A stretch of DNA of 64,000 bases from Ziziphus jujuba (GCF_031755915.1 NC_083387.1:2756501-2820500), one strand, 5' to 3'. Shown: positions 1 through 12,265, numbered from the stretch's first letter. Program-made: numbers and translations. Notes: generated from the sequence alone by a model not told the origin.

Positions 1-186
1 GATTCTACTCCCATTTGCATCCAATTTTTCGGCTACAAATTTAGAATCCTAACTCAATTCCCTCATTTTTTTTTTTTTTTTTTAACGATTAAAGCCCTAG
101 ATTGCAATCCTTTTTTTTTTTTTAAATTTTCAACCAAAAGGAAAATTTGAGACCTGAGGTAGTCAATTTTCTTGGTGTACTGGGGC

Positions 187-2883
187 ATGGGGAAGGTTCT
201 CCGAGAAACCTCCAAGCCCTCATCTTCTTCAACATGTTGTTCGTCTTCGTCTCCTCCGACTACCACATCGACATCGCTCACGGAGACCGTGAATGGTTCG
301 CACGAATTCAAGATCGAGGGATATTCATTGAATAAAGGTCTTGGTATCGGAAAGTATATGGCGTCCGATACGTTCAATGTCGGCGGGTATTCATGGGCGA
401 TCTATTTTTACCCTGATGGAAAAAGCTCCGAGGACAATGCAACGTACGTTTCGCTGTTCATTGCGCTTGCAAGCGAGGGAACCGATGTCAGGGCTCTCTT
501 CGAATTGACCCTTATGGATCAGAGTGGGAGGGGGAGGCATAAAGTGCATAGCCATTTCGGTAGGACATTGGAGAGCGGGCCATATACGCTCAAGTACCGC
601 GGTAGCATGTGGTATGTGGGCGATTTTGATAAGAGTTTTTCATGATCGCTCTATTATAATATTGTTTTATGTATATATATATGCATATTGAATTTGTATG
701 AGTTTCTAAATTCGGTATCTTATTTCGAAAGTGAATTCAACCATATTCAGAATTTATGTTTAATGCATACGTACATAAATATAATGCATAATTGTTATTT
801 CAAATAGTCTCTGTCAAAGAATCTGTGTTTAAGGACAATATAGGTTGTATAAGACACTCATATATTAAATTCACTTTATGTTTCCATGAATAAAACTATC
901 TCACTTTTTTTTTTCCCCTTCTTTCTCATAATCGAAAAAAATAGAGCGTAGATTTTTATGGGATCTTTTTTATTTTGCAGGGGTTACAAGCGGTTCTTCA
1001 AAAGAAGTGCTTTGGAGACATCAGATTACCTTAAAGATGATTGTCTCTCGGTTAACTGTGTTGTTGGTGTTGTGAAGTCACGGACGCAGGGGCCTAAGAT
1101 CTACTCTATAGCGGTACCACCATCTAACGTTGGTCAGCAATTTGGGATGCTACTGGAAAGTGGGAAGGGAACTGATGTAAATTTTGAAGTTGATGGGGAA
1201 ACTTTTGCTGCTCACAAGTTGATATTGGCTGCACGATCACCTGTGTTCAGGGCCCAACTTTTTGGTCCCATGAAGGATCAGAACACCCGGTGTATAAAAG
1301 TTGAAGATATGGAAGCTCCAGTTTTTAAGGTACAATTTCTTTTTTTTAATTAATTATTCGTATTATACTCATTTTTCTTTTATTTATTATTATTATTTTT
1401 AATGGTAGATGGAAACTTTAAAAAGATGCATTTGTTATCTGTGTTTGAAAAATAATGTACTGTGGTTTTGCTGCAAAGTTTTAATAACTAGCAAGATTGA
1501 GTTCGTCTCATATTCCTTGTAGGAGTAGCTTTATTGTTTTCTTTCTGCTTATGTGGAATTGGGTATTGGAAATAAGTGGTAAAAGTAGCTTAGCTAAAAG
1601 CAATAAGCTTTAATTAGTATACAAATAAGGAACTTTGGTTTCTGTTGTGATGCTTAATGACTACTCTTTGTCTCTTTCACTAATAATGTTGGGAGATGTC
1701 CTGTAGAATCCATATTATGTTTTGCATGACCATTTTAAGCATGAATTTTTGTACATATCCGATTAAAGAGGTTACAAACATTCACAGAAATGCCAGAAAA
1801 AATTTATAAGCTCCTGGGGATTTAAACTTCGTGAAGAAAGCTTGTGGACATGCATTTAGAGGCTTGCAAATATATTAGTAATGAAAGTGTCACTTGTGGG
1901 AGTTATATCTATTTATGAATCTACTTTAAATACCATGGTTAACCCTGTTTTTCTTGAAGGAGAACATTAGGGTATTGTTTCCCTTCAATAATGATTAACT
2001 TATAAGTCCCTTTTATCTCTTCTTGATGACCAATAGTTGTTCAACTTTCTACCTAAGCTTCTTTTTATGACTGTATGAAAGCATCATACCTTTGCTTTTT
2101 GGACCAAGAAGCTTCTGTTTCTTGCTTGTTTTTGTTAGGGCTGGTCTTATGAAATACTTATATTGAAAAATACAAAACTAGTTTCAAGCTTTTAGCCTCC
2201 AGGCTCCAGTTGTTTGGGTAGTCAATGTAACTTTGACTGTTATGTATGAGGAAAGAACTGAAGAGTTATATTTGACCCTATTTTTCCCTTATGCAGGCTT
2301 TACTTCAATTCATGTACTGGGATTCAATACCAGACATAGAAGAGCTTGCTGGTTTGAACTCAAAATGCGCATCTACTTTGATGGCTCAGCATCTGCTTGC
2401 AGCAGCAGATCGCTATGGCTTAGAAAGGCTCAGGTTGCTATGTGAGGCAATTCTATGCGAGCATGTTGCAATTAACACTGTAGCAACAACATTAGCTTTG
2501 GCAGAGCAGCATCACTGCTTCCAGCTGAAATCTGTATGCCTCAAATTCGTCGCAATGCCTGAAAATCTTGGAGGTGATTTTTTCAAATACATGACAAGAA
2601 TTGTAATATAAGATCAAATCACTGGATGACAATAGCTTTTTTGCTACATCTTTTTAGGATATTTGTCATTATGTTATTAACCTATTCTCTTTTTTTGCAT
2701 GGTTTATCAGCTGTTATGGAAACAGATGGTTTTGAATACTTGAAACAAAGCTGCCCCTCTGTTCTAACTGACCTCCTACAATATGTAGCCAGTGAGCATC
2801 ATAGCACTATATGCAGGCATGGGAACGCAACCATTCTTGATGGCGGTGACATCAATGGAAGGCGGGTGAAACAAAGGCTATAG
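187..2883 (+). CDS. BPM: BTB/POZ and MATH domain (BPM) protein, CUL3 E3 ligase substrate adaptor
   Basis: Four coding exons: 187-611, 981-1329, 2297-2573 and 2711-2883 (1224 nt, 407 aa). All introns are GT-AG and phases agree. An N-terminal Ser/Thr-rich stretch (about residues 8-33) precedes a MATH domain (about 38-165), which spans the first intron with the conserved [10 protein letters not shown] join. The BTB/POZ domain (about 196-305) includes [20 protein letters not shown]. The BACK-like C-terminus ends in the family-typical GRRVKQRL basic tail. In plants BPM proteins recruit targets such as HD-ZIP, ERF and MYB factors and PP2CA to CUL3 through BTB, while MATH binds the substrate; they are nuclear/cytosolic. 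I chose the ATG at 187 because upstream in-frame sequence has no ATG and the length matches the family (about 400 aa). Which BPM paralogue it is cannot be settled by eye. Confidence 0.93.
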
Positions 2884-3733
2884 GATTAGATGTTACACTT
2901 ATTCTCTGTAGTAGACGTTGGAAGGGGAAAAAAAAGAAATTAGAGAAGAGAGAAAGAGAAATTATTTATAGGGTTAGAAATAAGTTCTAGCTCTTAGCTT
3001 TTGTATCTGTTATTGTAAGGGTGTTAATATCCATGTTGATTTGCAAGTTGTTGGTTGAAAATTTTTTAATATCCATGTTGATTTTGCAATTTGTTGGTTG
3101 AAAATTTTTTTCTTTCTTTTTTTGTTCTTCTCAGTCTAAGACTAAATACTTGAAGAAAAACTAAAAACGTAAAGAAAATAATTTTCTCTAAAATTTATGT
3201 CGCAGTTTGGGAACAAGGAAGTGCCCCGCTAAGCTACATTGCGCCTATGGAATTTTCTATCTAGCTTGTGGGTATTGTTCAATGCACTAAACAAACAAAA
3301 CTGAGTTATAATCTTAAGAGATTTCGTTCTCGTATTGGTAACTAATTGCCAACAATATTTACTGCCATATAAAGGAAGATTATGAGATGGGTGGATAATT
3401 TCATCAAGTCAAATGCTCTATCTTACCAATAAAAATGATTTATATCAGATTCTTAAAAAAAAAAAAAAAAAAAAAAAACATTATTTTGGTGCATATATTA
3501 AAGGGAATTAAAGATTTCTCCCTTTTTCATCAAACAATAGATTTTTCTAGATATAAAGTTTGTTTTTTTTTTTTCACTTAAAAAAAAAAAAAAGGCGTAT
3601 AAGTATACCCTGGTTTTCAAGATTCAATTGCATTTTCTTCAAACCCATCTATCAAATCTCTTTCAAGCTTCTCATCTACTAACCGATGTTTATTAAGGTT
3701 TGGTTACAAGTATTAAAAAGGATTTCTTCTTAA
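2884..3733. other. 3' flank of BPM gene and intergenic spacer
   Basis: No gene seen. It holds the BPM 3' UTR with a 42-bp tandem duplication (3025-3110), a purine-rich stretch just after the stop, a 25-base A run near 3454-3478 and a T/A homopolymer pair near 3568-3593. The last roughly 100 bases are the probable 5' UTR of the next gene. Confidence 0.6.
3025..3110. repeat. 42-bp tandem duplication
   Basis: Two adjacent copies (3025-3066 and 3067-3110) begin TAATATCCATGTTGATT and end in GTTGGTTGAAAATTTTTT. The second carries a one-base insertion and a few substitutions. It lies in the likely 3' UTR of the BPM gene. Confidence 0.85.
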
Positions 3734-4823
3734 ATGGGGAAGCAGCGTCTTCTTGGTTCGGTATGTGCAACTGTACTCATCCTTTCTTGTCTCTGTGTGC
3801 GTATGTGTGTATATATATATATATGTGTGTGTGTACATACACTGAACAATATTATATTATTGCAGACTTGTATTCTGGAAGTAGATCTCCGGTGTTGCAA
3901 GGCATGTCCATTGAGAGTAAAAAAAAAGTTGCAGAAAATTACTGGTATTTAAATTTTGGGTGTATTACTCGTATTAATTAGAATGTATATATTAAACTTT
4001 CTCAATTGGATTTTATTTTATTGGTCTGCATATTATCTATTTTGTCCTTATAGGTGTAAATTCCATCACCATAGACGTAGAAAAAGGAACAATAGCAGTT
4101 GCCGGTGAAGTAGATCCACCTACAATCATCAACGCAATCTCAAAGCTTGGAAAAAGATCTGAGCTTTCATCATTTCAAAAGAACCCCACAACTACCGCTA
4201 CTAATGTTTCAAAGAAACCTCAGTCCAATACTAGCCCAGGTTCAAAGAAACCTGATCAGCAGGCCAAAAAGAACATCCAAACTTCCCAAGCTAACAAGTC
4301 TCAAAAAGGAGGCACAAATCGAGATTGTGGTTGTCATGGTGATGATTCAGATTCGGATTCTGATGATGATGATGAAGATCATGATCATCATAATAATAAA
4401 AATAAGGGTCACCATAATGGTCATGCACCGCATAGGCCTAAAGGGATTAATGCTCCTCCTCCTCATCCAATGTATAATTCCCATCACAATAACATAATTT
4501 ATAGCAATGGCTACTTCTCTCCAGTGTCACTGCCTTATCAATCAATGGCAAGGCCTTACGTGGGATATGGTTCTGGCCATCATCATTACTTTCGACCGGC
4601 AATGTTCGGGAGGCCTCCGCCGCCGCTGCCTGTGGTACCTCCATATGGACATGGTTCTTACCAATTGCCAATGGCACCACCACCACCACCACCACTACCT
4701 CGGCCTCCTCCTATGTATGGATATCATAACCAGCAACAGCGGGAACCGCCAGTCGGCAACTCTGTTTTGCACCTTTTCAGCGATGATAATACTAGTACTG
4801 AGGAGGCATGCTGTATAATGTGA
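3734..4823 (+). CDS. Heavy-metal-associated isoprenylated plant protein (HIPP)
   Basis: Three exons: 3734-3760 (27 nt), 3866-3944 (79 nt) and 4054-4823 (770 nt), giving 291 aa. The HMA fold covers about residues 10-70 with the metal-binding CxxC at Cys20-Cys23 (sequence CCKAC), split by an intron after KIT. A linker follows that is rich in Lys/Ser, then an Asp/His run (about residues 115-140) that may bind metal, then a Pro/Tyr/His-rich tail. The C-terminus CCIM is a CaaX box; X = Met favours farnesylation. HIPPs are metallochaperone-like proteins tethered to membranes or nuclei and linked to Cd/Cu/Zn handling and stress. The tiny 9-codon first exon is supported by the identical structure of the downstream paralogue. 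The substrate metal is unknown. Confidence 0.88.
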
Positions 4824-5514
4824 GCCATTTATTTATACAATAGCAAATTATTTGGTTATTCAACCTTTATGTACTTTTTTTGTAGCTCATTTGTTTATTT
4901 TTCTTATTGTATGAAATTTCAATTCAGGACTCTGTATAGCTTTTTGGTTAATTTGTTTACTTATTTTTTTTTATTTTTTTTTTTGGGGGGTGGTCCAAAA
5001 ACTTACGTATCTGAAATTCTCAAAGAATCATCCCTCTATAGTCCCATTTAGCATAGTTGAAATTTTGAAATGAAATTTCTAATTTTCCTTCTAAAAATAT
5101 ATGAAAATCGATAACAATTAAAATAAATTAAGAAACTAATCAGGCAGAAGATTTGAAATGATTCCATTTTATGTGTATTAAATTGGATAATACATATCGA
5201 AATAAAAATTTATTCATAACTTTAAATGGAATCTTCCTATAGAAAAAAAGAACTTTTAATGGAATCTAACGTGTAACTATGGAAAAAATAGGACCAATTT
5301 GATCCAAAAACAACGGAATATATGGTGGCCAATATGCAAATGGTGTATATATATAATATTTATTTTTTTACTAAAAACAACATAAAATTTACCTTTTATT
5401 CGATATATATATCTTTTCAAGTTAGACCATTTACATTAAATTATAAAATGATGATCTAACTTGATACTTCTCCACAGTCTACGCAAAGCCAAAGTTTTAA
5501 TGTCTAAAATCTTT

Positions 5515-5516
<2 letters not shown>

Positions 5517-5546
<30 letters not shown>
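5517..5546. repeat. (AT)n microsatellite
   Basis: Pure AT dinucleotide run of about 15 units in the HIPP intergenic spacer. Confidence 0.95.
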
Positions 5547-5549
<3 letters not shown>

Positions 5550-5905
5550 TTCTTGAGTTCCTAAAAGATTTTTTTATATTTATTTATCACGATTATATAT
5601 AATTGATTTTATTTTTTATTTATTTAAAAATTTACTTATTCATATTTAAATATTATATCAAGTAAATAGCACATTAATATATGGCTTTTTTAAATATTTT
5701 TGATAAATATTTTAATATTTATAATTGTAAGAAATTTTTCCAAAAAAGAAAAAAAGGGGAAAATAATCGAGACTTGCCACTGATTCTCGTACAACACTAA
5801 TATGGAAAGGTTCAAGATTAAATCTTATCACCGCTTTCCAAGAAATCGCTCATCCATCCATAAAACACAACCATAGAGATTGTTGGAAGAGATTAAAAAA
5901 AAAAC

Positions 5906-5953
<48 letters not shown>
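5906..5953. repeat. (AT)n microsatellite, interrupted
   Basis: TA dinucleotide run interrupted by one C, about 90-140 bases upstream of the second HIPP start; probably in its promoter or 5' UTR. Confidence 0.95.
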
Positions 5954-5955
<2 letters not shown>

Positions 5956-6042
5956 TGGTTCACAAACCAACAGTTTTTTGAAAGCTTTCAAAGCGAATCA
6001 ATACTTCTTGGGTTCTAGTGCAAATTATCTGATTCTCCAAAA

Positions 6043-6987
6043 ATGGACAACCATCTTTTGTCCACACATGTAAGTATAATTTTTTTTTTTCTCCCCTTTT
6101 CCTTGATCAATTGACCTGTACAATTCCAAACACATTATAATTTATCAATTTTAACCTTCCTGTTTCTCTGACGATATCATGGCAGACTTGCACACTGAAA
6201 ATGAATCTTCTTTGCTGTGAGGAATGTCCAAAAAAGCTTAAGAAAAAGTTGCAGAAAATTAATGGTAGTTTAATTAATTAGCTGTTTACTTCTTTTTCTC
6301 ATATTTATATATATATATTGTGATATATGTGTGTTTGTGTGTATATATATATATATATATATAGAACATGTATTTACATATTCCACATTTGGTCTGCTAG
6401 GAGTGAAGAAAGTAAACATAGATCGCCAACAAGGGTTGGTAGCAGTTTCAGGCAACATAGATCCAGTGATCCTCAGAGAGAAGATCATAATATTGGGCAA
6501 ACGAGCAGAGCTTCTGTCCTTTCAAAAGCACCCAATTACCTCCCACAACAAATCTGCTTCTTCTTCTAAAAGCTGTTCCTGCGGAGGTAATGAAAATACC
6601 ACAACTTCTGATGAAGATGATAACGATCAAAATACACCCACCACAAACCAAAAAAACAATGGCCTTCTCACCTGGCAGCGTCCAGAACTCGTCACGAAAG
6701 ACGAACGGAAGAAGAAGACGAAGAAGGTTCTGCCCATGCCCGGCCTCATACCAAGGCCCATCATGAATTACATGGGCTTCATGCCTTTTCATGGACCGTT
6801 TAGACCTCTAAATATGATCCATAGGCCTCCGGTACAGGCACCATATGCGAATGGATATGGGCCATATGGCTACTACCAACCAATACCTTGGGCTCCAGCA
6901 TATTCATATTTTGGGTCCAGGTCTCCTTCAAGAGTTAACCCAATGATCCATTCCACAAGTTACGAGGACAATTATAGCCCACTTTGA
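6043..6987 (+). CDS. HIPP-like HMA domain protein, tandem paralogue without CaaX box
   Basis: Three exons: 6043-6069 (27 nt), 6186-6264 (79 nt) and 6401-6987 (587 nt), giving 230 aa. The first two exons have exactly the lengths and phases of the upstream HIPP gene, so the pair is a tandem duplication. The HMA domain (about residues 10-70) keeps CxxC at Cys20-Cys23 (CCEEC) and the following KKLKKKLQKI helix. The linker is Ser/Asp/Lys-rich and the tail Pro/Tyr/Met-rich (PYANGYGPYGYYQP). Unlike its neighbour it ends NYSPL, so there is no prenylatable cysteine and it would be an HPP rather than a HIPP. Function is inferred only from the fold: metal binding or protein interaction without lipid anchoring. 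Confidence 0.85.
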
Positions 6988-8536
6988 GATTAATGGTTGA
7001 ATGTGCTGATCCTTTCTTTTAAACAAAAACAAAGTGCATTAGTATGTGTAAATGGCTCTACCGCAGTTTATATGGCATTTTTCTTTAAAGTTGTAGCAGT
7101 GATTGTGTTCAATTATGGAAAACGAATTTATTTTTTAAAATTTGTTGATTTTAGGTTTCAATTTTTAGTTAATATTTGATCCAATCTTTTTTAATTTTTT
7201 GGATTTTTCCCCTTATCGTTTCACATGTGGTGATGAGATAGATCCTATATCTGCTTTCATGTCTATGCAATTTGTTAAAGGGATTTTTATTTTATTTTTA
7301 TTTTTATAGTTGTATAAAAACTTTATACAGTATCATTATTTATAAATTTCTATTTAAATATATAAAAAATATAAAATAATTTTATAAAATATTTTGAATA
7401 TTTAAATATCTATAATTTATAGAGTTTTATAAATCAAAAAATATATTTTTTTATATAAATTACTTACAAATCAAACATTATTATATAAAAACTTTTAACG
7501 GCACTTTTGGACGCAACTAATAGATAAGGAAATTTCATGGAAATTTTTTTCTAACTTTTAAACAATAAAAAATTATATTTATTGGAGTGTTCAATTTTAT
7601 AATAATAATAATTTTTAAAAATATTTAGTTAAATATTTTTAAATATATTTAAAATATTCAATCATATACTTTTAAATATAATTTAAATATTTATATTTAA
7701 AAACGTTTAATTTTAAATTTTTTAAGTACATTTAAAATATTTAATTATATATTTTTAAATATATCTAAATTTTTATATATAAAAATATTTAATTATATAT
7801 TTAAAATAATTATTCATATATTTTTGAATACATTTAAAATATTTAAATTTATAATCTTTAATATAAATATATTTAAATAATAAATATATTTAATACTAAT
7901 TTTAAATAAAAAATATTAATTTATAATAAAAATGTATTAAATTAGTTTGGCAGTAAAATTAAAACTTATTTATTAAAAAAAAAAAAAAAAAAGTGTCCAG
8001 TACAACGAGACTGTGTAGAATAAAATAAAAAGGCCATGTACTCCGATGTGTGGGCTCCACTTCCGTATTCGAGGTGGACGCACCTGTTTCCGGAATATTG
8101 GAAGTATGCCTGTGCAGAGAAAAAAAGAACAAATCAGAGAAAAAAGCAAAAAGAAAAAAGAAAAAAATAATAATAATAAAAAAAAAGGAAGAAACAAACT
8201 TCTTTTGAAAAGAGAAAAAGAAAAAGGAAAAGATTATATAAAGTTTCAATCGGGGTCATAATCGGGCTTTTATAATGGAGACATGGTTGATTTAATATTT
8301 CGTGGCATTCTAGGATTAGCAACCGAGAATGCTGACTGTTTGCGAAGTTAAGAGGTTATAGGTTTGCAATTGAATATAAAACCCTAACAAAGGTTGGGGG
8401 TCATTTTCTCCTAGAATATACCCAATTCTGATCCGTTTTCCATGTTTTTCTTGCATATTTCCCAGTCTGAGTCTTCGATCTCCCGCCAAAATTTGAAATT
8501 GATCGGCAAGGGTTTACGTTTGCTGCTTTGATCTCC
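6988..8536. other. AT-rich intergenic region
   Basis: No gene seen. 7300-7970 is nearly pure A/T with degenerate TTTAAATAT-type repeats. A 17-base A run lies at about 7976. About 8340-8536 is GC-richer and is the probable promoter and 5' UTR of the exonuclease gene. The minus-strand hydrophobic frames near 7960-8320 are translations of A-rich sequence. Confidence 0.55.
7560..7960. repeat. Degenerate AT-rich tandem repeat array
   Basis: Units starting ATTTAAAATATT recur at about 7649, 7731 and 7830 with similar following sequence (TTTTTAAATATA blocks), suggesting an array of roughly 80-100-bp period that has decayed. Unit boundaries are uncertain by eye. Confidence 0.5.
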
Positions 8537-11371
8537 ATGGAGTCCGAATCGGACCATCAGAAAACTCCATCCTCAAGGTGCATTCCTCTCTCCCTCTTTC
8601 ATTTTTATGCAAGTTCCGAGCTTTTTTATGGTACTTGCTGCAATTTTTGAGAATGGGTCTCTTTGATTACTGAGAAAGTATCGGAAACACCAAAGGTAAA
8701 GTTCAAGTTTTGATTTTTTTTTTTTTAAAATTTTTTTGATGGTTCTTATGAATTGCTTGGTTACCAATGGTTTTGGGGTATAGCTGATGTTCTGCTGGAA
8801 CAAAAGGGTAATTTTGAGTTCTAAATATTTGTTATTTTGGGTTATTTATAGATTGTTTGGTTGGTAAAGTAAAAGTGATTTGTTTTATTCTATTTTTTTG
8901 TTGGTAAAAGGTATAATGGAAGTATTGCTATTGCTTTTGATGTGTTTTTATGGTAGGAGGATTTTTGACCCATGTCTTAACAGGCACAAATGCTCTGCAT
9001 GCTATAGGCAGTATAAGAAAAAGGAACATCTTGTTGAGCACATGCGGGTTTCGTTCCATTCGGTCCATCAGCCCAGATGTGCGGTCTGCCAAAAGCATTG
9101 CAAATCTTTTGAATCGCTGAGGGAACATCTCAATGGTGAGATATTAGCCAAAAGTTTTCTGATCTACTTGTATCATGTATTAAGTTGCTCATTACTGGTT
9201 TTTTCTCCTTCATTCTTATCATTTAGGTCAATTGCCTAAAGGAAATTGTTCGAAGATTTTCTCTGAACGAGGTTGCTATTTATGTTTGAAACTCTTTGAT
9301 AGCTCCACTGCTCTCAGTGAGCATAAAGAAATGTGTTGCCTACCTGCACCTGCTCCATTAGTAAGCGGATTAGTGTTACCTTATATAGTTAGATTTCATC
9401 TCCTAAGTAGTATTGACCTTTTATTAACTAAACAAGCTCATGGCTGCAACTGTTGACATCATATATTAATAAATTTCTTCTATTAAATTGTTACAGGGGA
9501 CGATGACAATGCCATATGCAGAATCTCAAATTGACAGTTCAGAGTTGAACAATGAAAACCACATTGACAGAGGTCCTGAAGCAATTGCTATAGATTGTGA
9601 AATGGTTGGCGGTGGAAGTGATGGATCACTGGACCTTTGTGCTAGGGTGTGCTTAATTGATGAAGATGAGAAACTAATTTTCCATACTTATGTGCAACCC
9701 CAGATTCCAATAACTAATTTTAGGTACTTGTATGATTGATATTGTTTCTGATTTATTAAAATAAGTTTTCAACAATGGGCCTGTTGAATGCTGATTATTC
9801 ACGTGTTGGCTTAAATGTTTCCAGATATGATGTAACTGGTCTAACAGAAGAGCATCTTAAAGATGCAATGCCACTAAAGGATGTGCAAGATAAAATTTTG
9901 CAAATTTTGTACAATGGAGAGTCCATTGGGAGAGTACGGTTGGATGGTGGAAAGGCTAGACTTCTTGTGGGACATGATTTAGAGCATGATCTGGATTGCT
10001 TGAGAATGAATTATCCTGATCACCTGCTGAGGTATAAGAAAACCCTTCTAGTGTTGGGACAAGTATTATGATATGTTTGCTGTCTCCCTTGTTTATCTTA
10101 AGGTACCAATAAACTTAGTTCACCCATTGGATTAGCCTGTTTATTCTACAATATTGCTTAACTGTACAACAGTATGAGGTACAGAATTACAATTATTTGT
10201 CTTGTCTGGAGTCAAATCAATTGGCTGAGTTCATTTGTCTTCTCATGGTATTTAATGTCTTCTCTGTTTTTTGTAAGATTTCGGGGAGTCCAAATGTAAA
10301 CAATAACTTTTTGTCTGTTGATTATTTCACTGTGGGTTTTAATGTTGCAATAACCTATTTTGATTTTGTGAAGAAAGATAAAATTATGCCTTCAGATGCT
10401 TGTTTAGTTTGGCATGGACTTTCCTTTTTTTCCCTTCACTTTCATCCCCTACTTTTTATTTTTCTGAGTATTTTGAAAGGCATATTCAATGTGTTATAAT
10501 GGAGAAGCAATTTCTGTAAAATCTGGTGTTACTTGGTTTTACTTTATTTTGGCCAATATTACTTGGGCTTGTGGTTGCATTTCTTTCTATTTGGTCAGCC
10601 AATACTCCAGATGGCTGACCTTTATTATGGTGAAAAAGAAAGTTAATTTGAAATTTAAAAGCTTTATCTGAGAAAGAATTTCTGGTTTAAGTAGTTTTGT
10701 AGTTACCTTATGTTTATTAAGCTTTACTGTTGCCCAGAACTGTACCTTGCTTACTGTCACCTATTTCTCATGCAGGGATACTGCAAAGTACCATCCATTG
10801 ATGAAAACAAACTTGGTTAGCCACTCCCTCAAGTATCTCACCCAAACATATCTAGGGCAAGTTGCTCTTCTCAGTTTTATCATCTCTTGCTGATTTCTTT
10901 TATTTATTATTTGCAGAGTTTAAAATTTATTTTAGTTTACTTTTTATTCTGAATAATACTGGTTCAACTAGTTTATGGTTATCTACTTTCTTGTAAAGAT
11001 CTTGATCATGCATCTAGATTTGCTTGCAAAAGCGCAACTTCATATTTAAACATTGAGTTGGTGTGTAGTGTCATGAAGCGTTGGCTTTTTACAGGTATCA
11101 AATTCAGTCTGGTGTGCATGATCCCTATGAAGATTGTGTTTCTGTAATGAGACTGTATAGAAGAATGCGTGCCCAGGATCATCAGAATATAGGCATGGGG
11201 GCATCATTTGCTACCAACTATCCCCAAAACCTGAAAAATGGTTTTGACTGGAGGAAAACCAAGGAACTCGAGGTGATGACACCGGATGAGCTTTATGAAA
11301 TATCGACGCCGAATTACAAGTGTTGGTGCCTAGATCAAGGCAAGAATGCAGTGTCTAACATTGATCTCTGA
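8537..11371 (+). CDS. C2H2 zinc-finger DEDDh exonuclease (REX4/ISG20-like)
   Basis: Seven exons: 8537-8577, 8957-9135, 9227-9360, 9497-9723, 9825-10031, 10776-10856 and 11095-11371 (381 aa). Exons 2-3 encode zinc-finger-like motifs (HKCSACYRQY...H, RCAVCQKH..., CYLCLKLF...H/C). Exons 4-7 encode an RNase T/exonuclease fold with DEDDh residues visible: Asp151 and Glu153 in AIDCEMVG, Asp249 in LVGHDLEHDLDCL, His298 and Asp303 in HDPYED. The family removes nucleotides 3'-5' from RNA (or DNA); plant members resemble REXO4 and small-RNA-degrading nucleases. Intron 6 starts with GC rather than GT (AG|GCAAGT at 10857). The short first exon (13 codons plus 2 nt) is the least certain part. The true substrate cannot be told from sequence. 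Confidence 0.88.
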
Positions 11372-12219
11372 TTTGATTCATCTGAAAACACAGATCTTTA
11401 TTACACATGGAGTATTATTTTGATAATGATCTTTTCTTGGATATATTATTGCTCTGGTTTTGAAGATTTTGAGGGAGAGTGGATAGAGTTAGAAGTGCTT
11501 GGAGGGTTGTAATTTCATGTAAAACATTTAATATATCTATGTACATATTTCATGTTTCTCACCTTCACTATGAACCAAAAGAAGGCAGGCATGCAAATCT
11601 TATTAACTCTCAAGATGGTAAAATTATCCATAAGATATTGTTATTTGTTTTGAGCAAAAAATATATATATATATATTTTTTCTATCTCTTTTTTTATATA
11701 GGCGTTGAACAGATTCAACCTTGAATATTTTCTCTCCGATGTCAAATTTAATTACCTAATCTTCCACATCAAGTAGCAATATATACGCTCTAATCCAGCA
11801 ACATTATGATCAAAATTCAAGCTTAAGCCCAATATCCCGTTAAACGCGCTGCTTAACTCCTTAAATAAACTGTATTTGGCTATCTAAAACCGCCATCAAA
11901 TAGAGATTGCCATGATTTAACGCCAAGCTAGCTACTAATCACTATTGCAAAATGTATTTTGGCGGATTTCCACACTTTCACATTATGAAACGCTTTGGTC
12001 CAGTCCAAGTCGTACGACCTTTTTAAGCACCCAGATTTGTTTTATTTTTAAGGAAAATTCATCACCATAATTAAAAAAAAAAAAAAAAGTTGTATTACAT
12101 CAGCATTGTATAATCATTAGCAATCCTAACCAATAAAAACTTATTTTATAAGAGAAAATTTGTGTGGAATGGCAGTACAGTCCAGTTGTTTCTTGATAGT
12201 ACACTCGCAAAATTTTCTG

Positions 12220-12265
12220 ATGCTCCACTTACTTGTTTTTTTGGTAAATAATGCTCCACTTACTT
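12220..12265. mobile_element. Mini retroposition scar: poly(T) insert between 15-bp direct repeats
   Basis: The 15-mer ATGCTCCACTTACTT occurs at 12220-12234 and again at 12251-12265. The 16 bases between are G, seven T, then GGTAAATA. On the minus strand that reads TATTTACC followed by A7, the layout of an extremely 5'-truncated poly(A) retroposon with a target-site duplication. Confidence 0.55.

Larger units (their letters stand above)
4824..6042. other. Intergenic spacer between the two HIPP genes
   Basis: Strongly AT-rich, no gene recognised. Contains AT microsatellites at 5517-5546 and 5906-5953. The short frames in this stretch are low-complexity and lack family features. Confidence 0.6.

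Noticed and set aside
958..980. ATG at 958 as a separate gene start for the second BPM exon
   Set aside because: It lies in the intron; TTTTGCAG at 973-980 is the acceptor, and the MATH domain continues from exon 1.
7959..8322. Several overlapping Phe/Lys-rich frames on both strands
   Set aside because: They arise from A/T homopolymers and AAG-rich sequence; compositional artefacts.
10197..10671. Two frames of 60-100 codons inside the exonuclease intron 5
   Set aside because: No similarity to known proteins, and they lie inside an intron needed to join catalytic blocks.
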